Positions 31,902-41,680 of a stretch of DNA of 47,330 bases are shown here, in pieces. A program made the translations under genes and the position numbers. The notes beneath the pieces are model-generated. The model ran no database searches, was not told where the DNA came from, and was given only the letters and a program-made list of their open reading frames with translations. The stretch's first letter is position 1; the number at the start of each line of letters is the position of its first letter. The stretch spans positions 1 to 47,330 of the forward strand of contig JADNRY010000454.1 of assembly GCA_015501585.1 (NCBI GenBank). Direction: 5' to 3'. This DNA is from Rhodocollybia butyracea. Taxonomy: Eukaryota; Basidiomycota; Agaricomycetes; Agaricales; Omphalotaceae.

Positions 31902-32515
31902 ATGTTCTTCACACATCACTTGTTGGCTTTCGCCCTCCTTGCGGTACTCATTTCCCCTGCATGTGCTGCCCCAGCACCGCCGGTAAGGCATACATGATGC
32001 ATCAATTCCGGTTTATTGACTTTTTCCAAAACTAGGAGAAACGCAGTACCAAGTATACAGTGGAAGTCCTCAATAGCAGTCAATCAGCCAATGAGGAGAT
32101 TAAGGGATCCACTCAGGCCATAGCGCCGGAACTGGGACTGGGAGCCTCGGGTCCATATGAGATTGAGTTCCGGGAGGGAAATGGACAGCCCCAACTCAAA
32201 CTTCTGCCCGGCATGCATCCTTACAAGCTCGAAGGAGGCTCTCTTGCCAGTTGGACATACGGATATGTCTACTCTGCACCAGAGGGTCCTAAGCTTCAGT
32301 TGGGTGCAGTTGTCACCGCCGATAAAATCAATCATAAGTATGACACATTTCATCAACCCTTTGCTCCTAGTCTCTCTGACGAGGAGAAAACAAATGCTGA
32401 GAGGCTCCAGTCGAAGACATATGCCGCGTTTTTGCAGGCACTTATGTGGCAGGACTTTGAGCCTAAACCTCATGGTGATGCTGTCAAGAAGGGTGGAGCT
32501 GGCAAACGTCCCTGA
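31902..32515 (+). CDS. Small secreted protein E5 (type II)
   Basis: Exons 31902-31982 and 32036-32515, with a 53-nt phase-0 intron, give 186 aa. The signal peptide (MFFTHHLLAF, Leu-rich core, ACA before AP) is followed by APAPP. The core reads YTVEVLNSSQ, IEFREGNGQ, GMHPYKLEGG, YGYVYSAPEGPKLQLGAVVT, ADKINHKYDTFHQPFAP and AERLQSKTYAAFL, colinear with E4. No cysteine occurs in the mature part. The C-terminus is shorter than in E4: the tail PDGKPEGSRPAKQGKA is still present in the DNA but in another frame just past the stop, so an indel near 32490 has changed the end. The gene lies inside the segment bracketed by the two inverted element X copies. Function is unknown. Confidence 0.75.
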
Positions 32516-33155
32516 TGGTAAACCGGAGGGATCAAGGCCAGCAAAGCAAGGGAAGGCATAACCGGTGCGGTAGTGATACGATACTTGTAATTCAATAAAT
32601 CCCAGCCTTATTCCTAAATTTGGTACTACATAAGTGGGATCACTGAAAGCTCTTCCTACATAAGGGCACCCAGCTAGTCACCGATGTTTGAGCTTCTGCT
32701 ACATGAAGGTGCAGCCAGCGCAGACCAACACTGAGATGAAAACTCACCGGCACTGCCTGTCATGGTTGTTCCCCTGTCATCTACTTTACCTCCTTAGTAT
32801 ACATACAGCTGTGACGCTGACAATGATATTGGTCCGAAACCAACCATTACCCAGCTAACGTAGCATCTAGCTAGCTGCAAACCTGTGGCAGAGCTCATCG
32901 CAAAGGACGATGGAGGTGTGTTTACTACACTGGGGAAAAGTACAAGGTCGGCACAAGCCTATAAGGATTTAATATTCTCCAACAAATAACAAAAGGATGA
33001 CGATTCATCTACTTACATGTTGTCATATACTACAGTCAAACTGGAAAAATAAATCAAACAAGTAATCGAACCAACATGCAGAACCCTATTGATCAGACAC
33101 CAACTACCACGTTCATTGGCTTGAACGCAATATTTCTCGGTCAACACCATGATAA
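32516..33155. repeat. Duplicated intergenic block after E5
   Basis: AATGATATTGGTCCGAAACC, CCCAGCTAACGTAGCATC, GGCAGAGCTCATCGCAAAGG and GGCTTGAACGCAATATTTC correspond to the block after E4. No gene is supported. Confidence 0.5.
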
Positions 33156-33410
33156 TCAATCACAGCGACTTTCTTTCTGTGGCTCAATTTGGGCCGTGGG
33201 TAATGGCAAAGGCGGGAGCGGAGAAAGATGTGGTGACAGAGTGTACAGCAATGATACCGATTGCACAGGTGTACAAGGAGAAGAGACTGACTTGAAAGAC
33301 GAAGAGCTGGATTCAAAGTCATTGTTCCTTTCAACTGCGCGCACAAGTACAGTATTGAGTTCACCTTGGCTTCTGTTGAGATCAACATGTAAGAGGAGGG
33401 TTTTCCTAAT
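33156..33410 (-). pseudogene. Rgp1-like gene fragment, copy 5, downstream part
   Basis: The - strand reads SVSSPCTPVQSVSLLYTLSP, then HLSPLPPLPL and TAQIEPQKE, matching copies 1-3. It ends at 33410, where element X begins, and resumes beyond it at 34510. Confidence 0.5.
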
Positions 33411-34505
33411 ACTTGCGAGTGTGGGCCATCGCGCAAGCGCATGGCAGGTACGAGTCCTGGAAGAGACTAGGTATGAAATGCAGACTACACTGCAGTACAT
33501 CGCAGCAGAAGGTAAGTACGTGCCTGGGCCCAATAACATATTAACATTTTTGATACTCATATTATCCAATACACTCTCCCGAGCAAGAACAAACAGCGCA
33601 ATGGAAGCTGGTGACTGCTCTGGTTGAAAAGATATTGACCCGCTGGAATATAAGCGGAGGCAACACAGCAACAAATGTCTGGCAAACCGTAAGCATGGAA
33701 GGGAGCTCTTTTTGGTTGGAAAGACGCTGAAGTTTGAGGGCGCTGCTATCATTCAATGGAATACAAGTGATGTCAAATGAAGGATCAATGTAGAAAGTGA
33801 CATAAATTTGCAAAATTTTGGTGGTGAGCTCGGTAGGCACTATGAAAGAAGAACTAGTGTGAGGAATGCGAGGGATACCTGAATACACTCACAAGAAGTA
33901 AAGGAAGGCATTTTGTCCGAGGTTAGAAAGGGCAGTAAATATTGAAGTTGTTGATGGAACCATTAAATGCACCGAAAGAGGCAGTGCATGCACTTCAACT
34001 GCCGCCGACAAAAAGTAAAAACCCAAGGAAGTAAAGTGCGGGGGTACAAAACAGGAAGTAATGAGATATATATAAACGCCATGTGGCAAAAAAGAATCCA
34101 CTGCACTGAGAATTTGCACGTGCATGTAAGAGACAGAACTGCAGCAGCGTTTAATGCAGGAAAAAATGTCAACAGGATGGTTCGGTATCAGTCAGATGCA
34201 TCAATGCACTGGGTAAATGTGGTTGCACTGCCACCCAGTAAGCGGTAGGACGCGAATAAAGAGAGTAAGTGGCGCAACAAGGAATAACAGGCAACTGGGA
34301 GCTGTGAAAAGTGCAGTGAGAAGCGTTGAACTTGTTGAGCACTGAAGGTAAATTCACAAAATCACATGACAGGCGCTTTGACATCCCAAATAAGGCAAAA
34401 CGATTCTGCTTAGCTTAATTTGGACACCATCAAAACCAATTGGGACGAAATTCCCACGCGAAACCGGCCATAAGGACGAGCCTTCATTACATTCAGGACT
34501 CGTAA
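33411..34505 (-). mobile_element. Unclassified element X, right copy, inside Rgp1-like copy 5
   Basis: Read on the - strand it begins TTACGAGTCCTGAATGTAATG and ends CACACTCGCAAGT, the same termini as the left copy (29246-30945), but it is only about 1.1 kb long. The two copies share GGATGTCAAAGC and TCATGTGA near the start. It splits the Rgp1-like fragment, so it arrived after that duplication. No protein family is recognised inside it. Confidence 0.55.
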
Positions 34506-34509
34506 CTAT

Positions 34510-35060
34510 GTTTGGAGGTTGAGGTTGATGTGTTTGCCGTGTCTTTGATGTAGGAGGTGTGATGTTGGTGGTGTTTCTGAACAGGCAAACAGCGAAGTAG
34601 CGAGCGAGCTAGATAAGTGTAACTCAATTCATGTCAGAGTAAGAGAGGAAGTAGAGAGGACACATGTAGTTAGCAGTAAACGATTCTTGCGGTAAGATGA
34701 TGATTTTACAGCCTGTTTTTCCTCCATAAGACGATCTTTGATGTACATGTCTTCTTGGCCTTCAAAGCTTCAAGCTTCATGCATGAACGTTTCAACGTTC
34801 AATGATGCCAGCATCCTCTTCCGCCACTGCTGTTGAACCAGAACCAGTATCCAACTTTCCTCCTTATTAGCCATCGTCTCTGTAAAAGCATTCCAGCGCC
34901 AGTGTCAACGAGTCTTGCATAGTTGTCGGGGATCCTGGAATAGCAGTTGCTGGGACAAGCCAGCGGGCAAAGTCAGTGGTCGCGACGCGTTATGGGAGCT
35001 GAACTAGATTCTAAAAATAAGCGCCCGACCCGCCGGCCAAGTTGGCGCCTTTCCCAACGC
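34510..35060 (-). pseudogene. Rgp1-like gene fragment, copy 5, upstream part
   Basis: Continues copy 5 beyond element X. AGAGAGGACACATGTAGTTAGC, ACGATCTTTGATG...GTCTTCTTGGCC, GTAGAACCAG-like and CCAGCGGGCAAAGTC segments are colinear with 17850-18190 of copy 2. The reading frame is not maintained. Confidence 0.45.
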
Positions 35061-35960
35061 ACACCTCAGAAACCTGAGCTTCTACTAGTACTACATCTGC
35101 AGCACCTGTGTTACTGAATGTATACAGGTGAGCTCATTCGTGACCCCGACGCACTTTGTCATGGTGTGTCTTCCAATAAGAATACTATTACTACATGGAC
35201 GTACTCTTGTTGCACTCTTGTGTGTGAGTGATAGGCACGAAGCACTTGGACAATCGATTATTCACTAATCTCTTTTCAACGAGAAACAGAGTGTGCCTGG
35301 AACAGAAATTCTATTTCTCAATCGTCTCGGCTTCAGAGGACCCTCGCTTGTGGCTACCACAGGCCTGACTGTGAAGGCGTTCAAGACGACCGGGCATTTA
35401 ATATTCAATACTCAATATTTCATTACTCTGGCAAATGGGCATTGCGACATTTTGTTTTATATCAGGCTGAAGATATCTGGGAGAACATGCCTATTCCTTG
35501 TGAAGATATTTTGGCATTGCACCGGTACCCCACACATCAATATGCACTCATACTTAGCTTAGCCTTTGGTCTTGGCTCCTTATGATGCGAACAGGGATCA
35601 GGGCTAGTCAGGCTCCTTCAGGCTCTCATTGGTCCACTACAGTATTGGTCCGCCCAGGACCCTTGAATATACCCTTATGTGTTGGTTGTCCGGTTCGTAT
35701 CATCGGAGGGGTTTGAGGACCCCATACCTGGGTGCGGTAGGCGGGATGGGCAAGGTTCGATTCAATTTTTTTTTCAAATCCTAAGGCCCGGGTGCCTGCA
35801 TTGAGTCTCGACTGGGCTATCAGACCAACATCAAGACATCCAGCCTGTTGCCTTGTGCTGCAGAATGTGTTGAGTGAGGGACCTGCGAGCTTGGGTGGGG
35901 CTAAAAGAGCCTGAAAAAAGGATACAGTAAGCTTTGTACAATGCAATAAAAAACACTATT
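35061..35960. repeat. Repeat-rich spacer with dispersed repeat, copy 3
   Basis: From 35205 to 35300 it repeats 28385-28480 (TGATAGGCACGAAGCAC; CAACGAGAAACAGAGTGTG). GTGAAGATATTTTGGCATTGCAC occurs at both 28532 and 35499. The B-box-like core is at 35734-35763, and the GGGATCAGGGCTAGTCAGG block at 35595-35640. No gene is supported. Confidence 0.5.
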
Positions 35961-36063
35961 AGATTTTATTGCTAGAACTAAGTACAACGTACAATTTATC
36001 TGCTGTCTTTAAATACCTGGTAATAGAACAACTTATTAGTATCATTTTTATTACACCACCAGT

Positions 36064-36146
36064 GGTTCAAACCAGTGGCCTACGGGGACAGTCAGGGCCA
36101 GCGTTGAACACAGCCGGGGAGCACTACCGCGCAGACCATTAAGCCA
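36064..36146 (-). repeat. tRNA-derived, SINE-like sequence
   Basis: On the - strand TGGCTTAATGG (36146-36136) fits an A box and TGGTTTGAACC (36074-36064) fits a B box, about 70 nt apart. No closed cloverleaf was found. A-rich sequence follows. It is unlike the tRNA-like sequences at 9764 and 29036. Confidence 0.4.
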
Positions 36147-36263
36147 AACAGATTATATTTAACTCCACATACTTTCACATAATATTTGCCCACTCTGACA
36201 AGTGTAAGTTAGATAGGAACATCTGAGCTTCATATACACGTAATGCCGCTGACTGGGCCGCGA

Positions 36264-36293
36264 AATATCATATCATATCATATTGTATCATCT
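36264..36293. repeat. ATATC pentamer microsatellite
   Basis: Four to six imperfect ATATC/GTATC units precede the open frame at 36293. Confidence 0.6.
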
Positions 36294-36700
36294 CACTGTA
36301 CACAAGACAGATTTATTTTAGAAATTGAGACATATGAATGAAAATATTTCCAGCTTTTTGCTGCATAAATAGTGACTTGAAAAGGTCTACTCTCCTCGAA
36401 CCACATCATAAGGACCACCGGGAACGCGGGATCTACTGCTTGAACGGTAGCGGTCTGGGTCGTGTTGGTAGCAGCGTGAGAACTCCTAGGAGTGGCACGG
36501 GATTTACTGGAATTTGCATGACCGCCCTTGTCTTTCTGCTTTCCTTTACCATCCGACTTGGAATCTCCACTCTCGTCCCCTGAGTCTCCGAGATCAAGCC
36601 CCAATGGACTGGCCCACAAGAGTGATCCTCAATGAATTTGTCGATACCCTGCTGTCCATGGTCACCACATCCCGAGGTTCTGTACAGGGCATGTAATTAG
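36293..36700 (-). CDS. Hypothetical protein, possibly transposon-associated (partial)
   Basis: On the - strand two frames join plausibly: an upstream piece with GCGDHGQQGIDKFIEDHSCG (about 36610-36690) and a downstream piece with LGDSGDESGDSKSDGKGK, a basic Ser-rich linker, then VVLMMWFEESRPFQVTIY. The acidic and Lys-rich low-complexity centre suggests a nuclear or nucleic-acid-associated protein. I do not recognise it. The start and any intron are unresolved; it may belong to the transposon zone to the right. Confidence 0.35.
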
Positions 36701-36744
36701 TCTAGTCTGAGACATCAGGAAACAGTGAAATGATGTGTAGCACC

Positions 36745-36810
36745 CACTGTTGTATCAGTAGCGATCAGTATCATCGGTATCACCCCTTATCACCCGTATT
36801 TGTCGCCCGT
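36745..36810. repeat. GTATCA-rich subterminal repeats, left side of the Plavaka-type zone
   Basis: GTATCAGTAGCGATCAGTATC and CGGTATCACCCC match, in inverted orientation, the sequence at 44190-44300 (revcomp GTCAGTAGCGGTCAGTAGC; CCAGTATCATCCAGTATCG; CGGTATCA). Inverted iterons of this sort often mark transposon ends. Confidence 0.45.
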
Positions 36811-36964
36811 TCATTTGTAACAGTACGCTTAATTACTATTTCCGGCAGCCCTATCTATATCAGTAATTACAATCCAGATCCTCACGCCTGAAGTACTGTA
36901 GGATACTGTATCATACTGAGAGTACATATATCCTCAGCTAATGCTACCATAAGAAATAGTCTGT

Positions 36965-37017
36965 CTGGGAATAACGTGCCTCGTCCTACAACACGATTTG
37001 TTGCACGTTATTCCCAG
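36965..37017. repeat. Hairpin with 15-bp perfect stem
   Basis: CTGGGAATAACGTGC (36965-36979) and GCACGTTATTCCCAG (37003-37017) form a perfect stem with a 23-nt loop. It lies just 3' of the coiled-coil ORF on the - strand and could be a transcript-end hairpin or an internal transposon repeat. Confidence 0.7.
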
Positions 37018-37163
37018 AGTCAGTTTAATGGACTTTTTGTTGAATAGATTCTTTTATCAGACTCAGGCTTCCGATATGTAGTGGACTCAGAATGGCATCC
37101 GAGTCTTGAGACCAATCAAGTTGTACTAAGTATAGTGTACAAAAAGTTTCAAGTTACCATAAT

Positions 37164-37911
37164 CTAGCTCTGGCTTTGAGAATTAGACTCGAGCTGGCTA
37201 ATAAGATACATGTTCAAATGTCCCAGAAACTTTGCACTATCGTATGAACCCGTAGCAATACCGGAAAAGATATCACTGGTTCGTGCCATGATTTTTTTCA
37301 GCGTATGCCCCTCTTCCTCTTGCTCTACAGCCTCTCTCTCCAAACTGGCAATGCGATCCTCAAGAGCTGTATTCCGATCTTGAAGAGTGCCGTTCTCTTC
37401 ACGGAGATCAGCACTCTCATGTTCTGCTATGTAAAGATCCCGGTTTAGTTGGTTGGCGTAGGCTTCGGTCAAGTCAATATCTTGGAAAGGTAAGCTCTAG
37501 TCCCTTATATAGAAGACGTTAACTTACTATTAGTGATGCCTTTCTCTCCGTCAAGTGATTGGTCCAGTCTGGAGTCTGCACTCTTTGCATTACTAACATC
37601 AATCGTTGCAGTTCCTTGTTGTACAGCATAGCTCCATTGTTCCATAGCACTGTAGTATTCCTGAGACTCCTTCTGAGAATCATCAATCCCTAGCAAGTAA
37701 AAACTTGGTAGTTGAATCATAACTGACAAGGAAAGAAACCTAAGCTCAATCAGACATACGTTGAAATTTTTTGCCTTCCACTTGCAGCTGGTGCTCAAAG
37801 CTCCATACCCTCGCTCTCACTGATATAATGCCTTTCATCTTCATCTGCAGGACTGTTTTTGCCAGTGTTGGAAGGAGAACGACAACAAGGGCGCTTTCGT
37901 TTGGGTGACAT
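37164..37911 (-). pseudogene. Coiled-coil protein associated with the transposon zone (probably frameshifted)
   Basis: It starts at 37911 with MSPKRKRPCCRSPSN, a basic nuclear-localisation-like leader, then DEDERHYISESE. The next piece in another frame, FEHQLQVEGKKFQ, splices to DDSQKESQEYYSAMEQWSYA (from about 37690) and then, after an intron, to AEHESADLREENGTLQDRNT and LEDRIASLEREAVEQEEE, a strong heptad coiled coil. The last part reads MARTSDIFSGIATGSYDSAK. One frame change between the first two pieces has no clean intron, so a 1-nt lesion is likely. It lies just downstream of the transposase on the same strand. I do not recognise the family; an accessory protein of the element is an inference. 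Confidence 0.45.
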
Positions 37912-38099
37912 AGTATCTGGTTCAGAAGCTTGATAAGAAGATGAGGAAGCAGGTATATAATCCCGACAGTTCCGGTAGTTTTTTTGACATGGAGAGAAAC
38001 AAACAAACACGATAGATGTGGATGTAGATGTGCTTGGTCCTTGTGGGATATTCTAAGATAGATATTGGATGTCGACCGCGATCTTTTCATAAGATAAAG

Positions 38100-41000
38100 T
38101 TAAATTTGAAGGTTTTCATTTCTGTGTCGCAGTATTACAAAGTCTATAGGCCTATAATACGGACTGAGACTAAATGATTGGCATTGTTCGAGTACATTCT
38201 CGCTGGTCCAACCCGGGTCTATATGTTTGCCAAAGACCGGGTACAGATGGCAGCTACGGCTGATATAAGTTACTGGGATAATGGACGCGGCATGAACACC
38301 CTTCCCAGAGGACCGTTCAACTTGATACATGAGTGTATCTTTGTCAAACTTTTGGAGCGGGGTGAACCATTCGACATAGGCTAACGGATGAGCGAAAGTA
38401 CCAAGTTCCTCCGGAAGGTTGAAAATAGCATGTACTTGAGCTACGTGAAGACCTAGGAATGTTGTAGTCAATGGAAGTATGTATAGCAGCTGTAGCACAC
38501 ACCATTTGCCCGAGTACATCCAAACTTTCCTTCCGACTTCCCGGTAGCACTTTCCTTGCAAGAACAGTATCAAACTGTGCGGGCGATGGCTTTCCGTCGT
38601 TTTGGTCCTGCTGGCTGAGCCGCAGTGGCACAAACAGTGTCCTTGAAGGGCAAATCTGAGATTTCAGGTGTTGGAGGTATGATGATGCAAACACGTTTGT
38701 ACAGATCATATTTCGCAGGTGTGGCGTCCCAGTAGTCCAGTTTGAGAAGGTTGTGCTGGCATAAGAATTTCTCTATGGTGTAGACAAAAGACGAGCATCC
38801 GTAAGTTGAAGATAGTGTTTCAAGGTCGATGTTCAAAAGAGGAGCACTTTTTTCCACAAGGCATTTTGATTCGCCAAACTGTGCTTCGGCCGGTGTCAAT
38901 CTCCTCCTGGAAACTTTCCACTGCTTCAGCCATGTTTCCCATTGCTTCACCATCCTCAGAGTCATTAGTTGTATTTGAAGTATCCAACCAATCAATGTCA
39001 TCCTTGTCCAACGCCCAGTCCAAAAATCGCGTGAACCACAAGACCTTTTCCCGTCGATCCAACCACAAAGTCATCTGCTTGATATAGTCTCTCTTGTTTG
39101 ATGCTTGATATCCCAACTTCGCAAAGTCAATGTGAAGACGTTCCGACAACTCTGTGTTGAATCTGGGAGCTACACCGATAGAACGAATCATTGGGACGTA
39201 ATGATTCATTGCATGGATCTTTGGAATTTTGAAATGATTGCGGATTCCTGGCTCAACGAATGCACTGTGCTTGTGCTGGTGAAAGGTGCGCAGAGTGTTA
39301 TCCATCTTCTCCAAGGACTCATCTGTATGCAGGTTGAATTGAGCATACTCAATGAAGTCCAGGACCACTCAAACACAGATAACTACATTGGGAGGAGCCG
39401 TACCAGCAAGTACACCCAGAAATACCTTCTCCATGTTCTTGTACTCGTTACCCGTCCACTGCGAAATTAAAGATATTCCTTTTTTGAAATGTTCGAAGGC
39501 TGTGATGGCGTGCATGGTCTGAAACCGCATATCAACTTCCTGCTTCGCATTTTTGGATGGAATAGATTCTGTCGACCATTTGACAAGGTGAATCTTTGAA
39601 AACCCCTTTGTGCAGCTGGTGAAGGAATATCGGGAGTAATGCAGTGGAAGATATTACATAGAGGCAAGTCTTTCGAGAATGGAGTTATCTGACGTATCTT
39701 TAATGCTTCTGCAGCACGCGTATCTCCATTGGCAGCTTGATGAAGTGCATCAACATCAGGAAAAAGCGTTTTTGCCTAGGTGACCCCAGAGTGGCCTAAA
39801 GCAAACTAGGTGACCTAGGAATTTGGGCTCGTCCCTTGCCAGTCAAGGCTCTTGAGGATTCCCTAGGGTATCCTAGGTTTGCCCAGGTTTGCCCAGGTGT
39901 TCCCCAGGTGTTCCCCAGGAGCACCTGGGCAAACCTGAGCAGACCTAGGCTTGCCTAGGGAATCCTCAAGAGCTTGACTGGCAAGGGACGACCCAAATTC
40001 CTAGGATGCCATAGATTCATAGTCACCTAGTTTGTTTTAGGCCACTCTGGGTCACCTAGGCAAAAAGGCTTTTCCTGATGAAGTGTCTTTCCGGATCTCT
40101 GAGAACTGAATGTAACAGATCGCCCAGCTCATCCCATTTAGCCTCGCATTGGGCATTGCTTCTCCTCGCAACCTGCCACAAGACACTGTTCTGGATAGTC
40201 GGCAACATAAGCAGCCAACAAAGGGAAAACTGAGCAAATAAATCCATCAGAACAGAGCATATCAATCCTCCCAGCGTTGGATCTCCAGCAGTGATCAAAG
40301 GTTTGAGTAGCATTCGCATGCACTCGTGGAACAAACGGGACCCTTCAGCAGTTTGGTCTGCCTTGGAAAAGCATTCAAGCTGGAAACAGGTATGTAGCCA
40401 ACTAATCCAAAGACTGCTCTGATATTCTGTGGCGTGTGGAGCTCATATTCCCGAGTGTCAGATAAACAGGCCATGCAGACTTGTCACCACTGAATGTTGA
40501 CAATGGGTTTTATCAGACGCAAGGATGAGTGGTGCAATGGTGGCACCTCCAGGAAGAAGTTTCTATCTCAAACAGTCAATTTGTGAGTAATTATATGCCA
40601 TAAATTGATGCAGACCTGTGTTTCCCACCACCAGTCTGCAGTCCACATCTCATCGATGGCTCGAATATTTGTATCCTCACTGGTGAACATCTTTTCTGGT
40701 GCATATCGCATGTGATCCTTGAATCGAGGGTCTTCCATTAATTCTTTTACACAGTCGATGGGATTACGCATCCACAGCTCGAGGCCCTCCTTCATTGGAA
40801 CATCCTCACCATCCAACCCTTTTTGCATAATATTCCAACAACTTCAAGTTCCCTGCAAGTCCAGCCACACGTACTTTTGGGCAACTCATCAATCATCCTG
40901 AAGAATGTATGTTTGTCCTTAAATGACGGATCCACGTTTTCTCGGATCTGTGTAATGTCAGAGACTGAATACACTTGTAACAGACATAGCTTACAATGGG

Positions 41001-41537
41001 TAACTTGGCAAAAGAGTCGATGTTGCTTTGGGTAATTCCAGAAAGCATTAGCCAGCGTGCAAGTTGCCATTCTTCACGGCTTTTATAAGGTGCCCACATT
41101 TCTTCGCTTCGGCCTTCTTTCTCTGCTTTGAAACGCTGAAATGCATTAATACCGGGTGGTCCAGATATGACTGCTTGTGCACCAGTGAAATCCAGTGATA
41201 CAAAGTTATCACGTGAGAGTATGGGACTTGGGTCACCATTGTCTTCAACTTCTTCAACAGAAGCACAGAATTGTTTTGGAACTGGAGGTGAGTTATTGAG
41301 AGTGGGATGGTTTGGAAGCATGGATTCATCAGGAAAGTCAGACGAGTGGATCGAAGTAGTAGGTGAATCCTCTCTTTCATCAGGCTCGACACTGAGAGGT
41401 CTTTTTTTAGGTTTTGGGGCAGTTTAAGATTTCAAGACAGCTCCACATTCAGTTTGACTGTAATGGCTCCGTAGATGACTGGCTTTCGAGCCTCTGTATG
41501 TCCAGCAAATTTTGCATTGGAAAGGCTTGCTGGTCAT
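38100..41537 (-). pseudogene. Plavaka-type (KDZ-related) transposase, disrupted
   Basis: From 41537 the - strand encodes FQCKICWTYRGSKASHLRSH plus a further Cys (zinc-finger-like), then AREW-like helical text, [80 protein letters not shown], then PKIHAMNHYVPMIRSIG, FNTELSERLHIDFAKLGY and ASNKRDYIKQMTLW. The C-terminal part is HPLAYVEWFTPLQKFD, IIPVTYISRSCHLYPVFG, then a tail ending near 38100. These are hallmarks, in order, of Plavaka transposases common in Agaricomycetes. Several introns look real (for example GTAAGC...ACACAG before ENVDPSFKDKH). It is broken by an in-frame TAA near 41427, a frameshift near 40830, frame loss near 40500 and the palindrome at 39769-40066. It is therefore not an active transposase. 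Confidence 0.8.
39769..40066. mobile_element. 298-bp near-perfect palindrome (foldback MITE) inside the transposase
   Basis: Arms of about 140 bp start TTTTTGCCTAGGTGACC on both strands and meet near CCCAGGTGTTCCCCAGG. The right arm has an extra block of about 20 nt (around ATGCCATAGATTCATAG). Removing it restores the transposase frame (DTSSGKAF continuing to PDVDALHQAANGD). The host site at the joint is itself a palindrome, AGGAAAAGCTTTTCCT, so the duplication (GC or AAAAAG) cannot be fixed by eye. CCTAGG and CCCAGG words recur throughout the arms. Confidence 0.85.
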
Positions 41538-41680
41538 TATAGTCTTAATGGAAATGAAGCGACAAATACCTGGCAGCCTATTTCAATTTTTCTGTTCAGT
41601 GTCCGCCTGAATAATTAACCGCTACAGTAGCGCGGGCCCGGTGTTCTCTTGTTTGTTTCTTTTTCGTTACTTTTTCTTTC

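Noticed and set aside
33076..33627. 183-codon + strand frame
   Set aside because: It is antisense to Rgp1-like copy 5 and runs into element X; no copy elsewhere preserves it.
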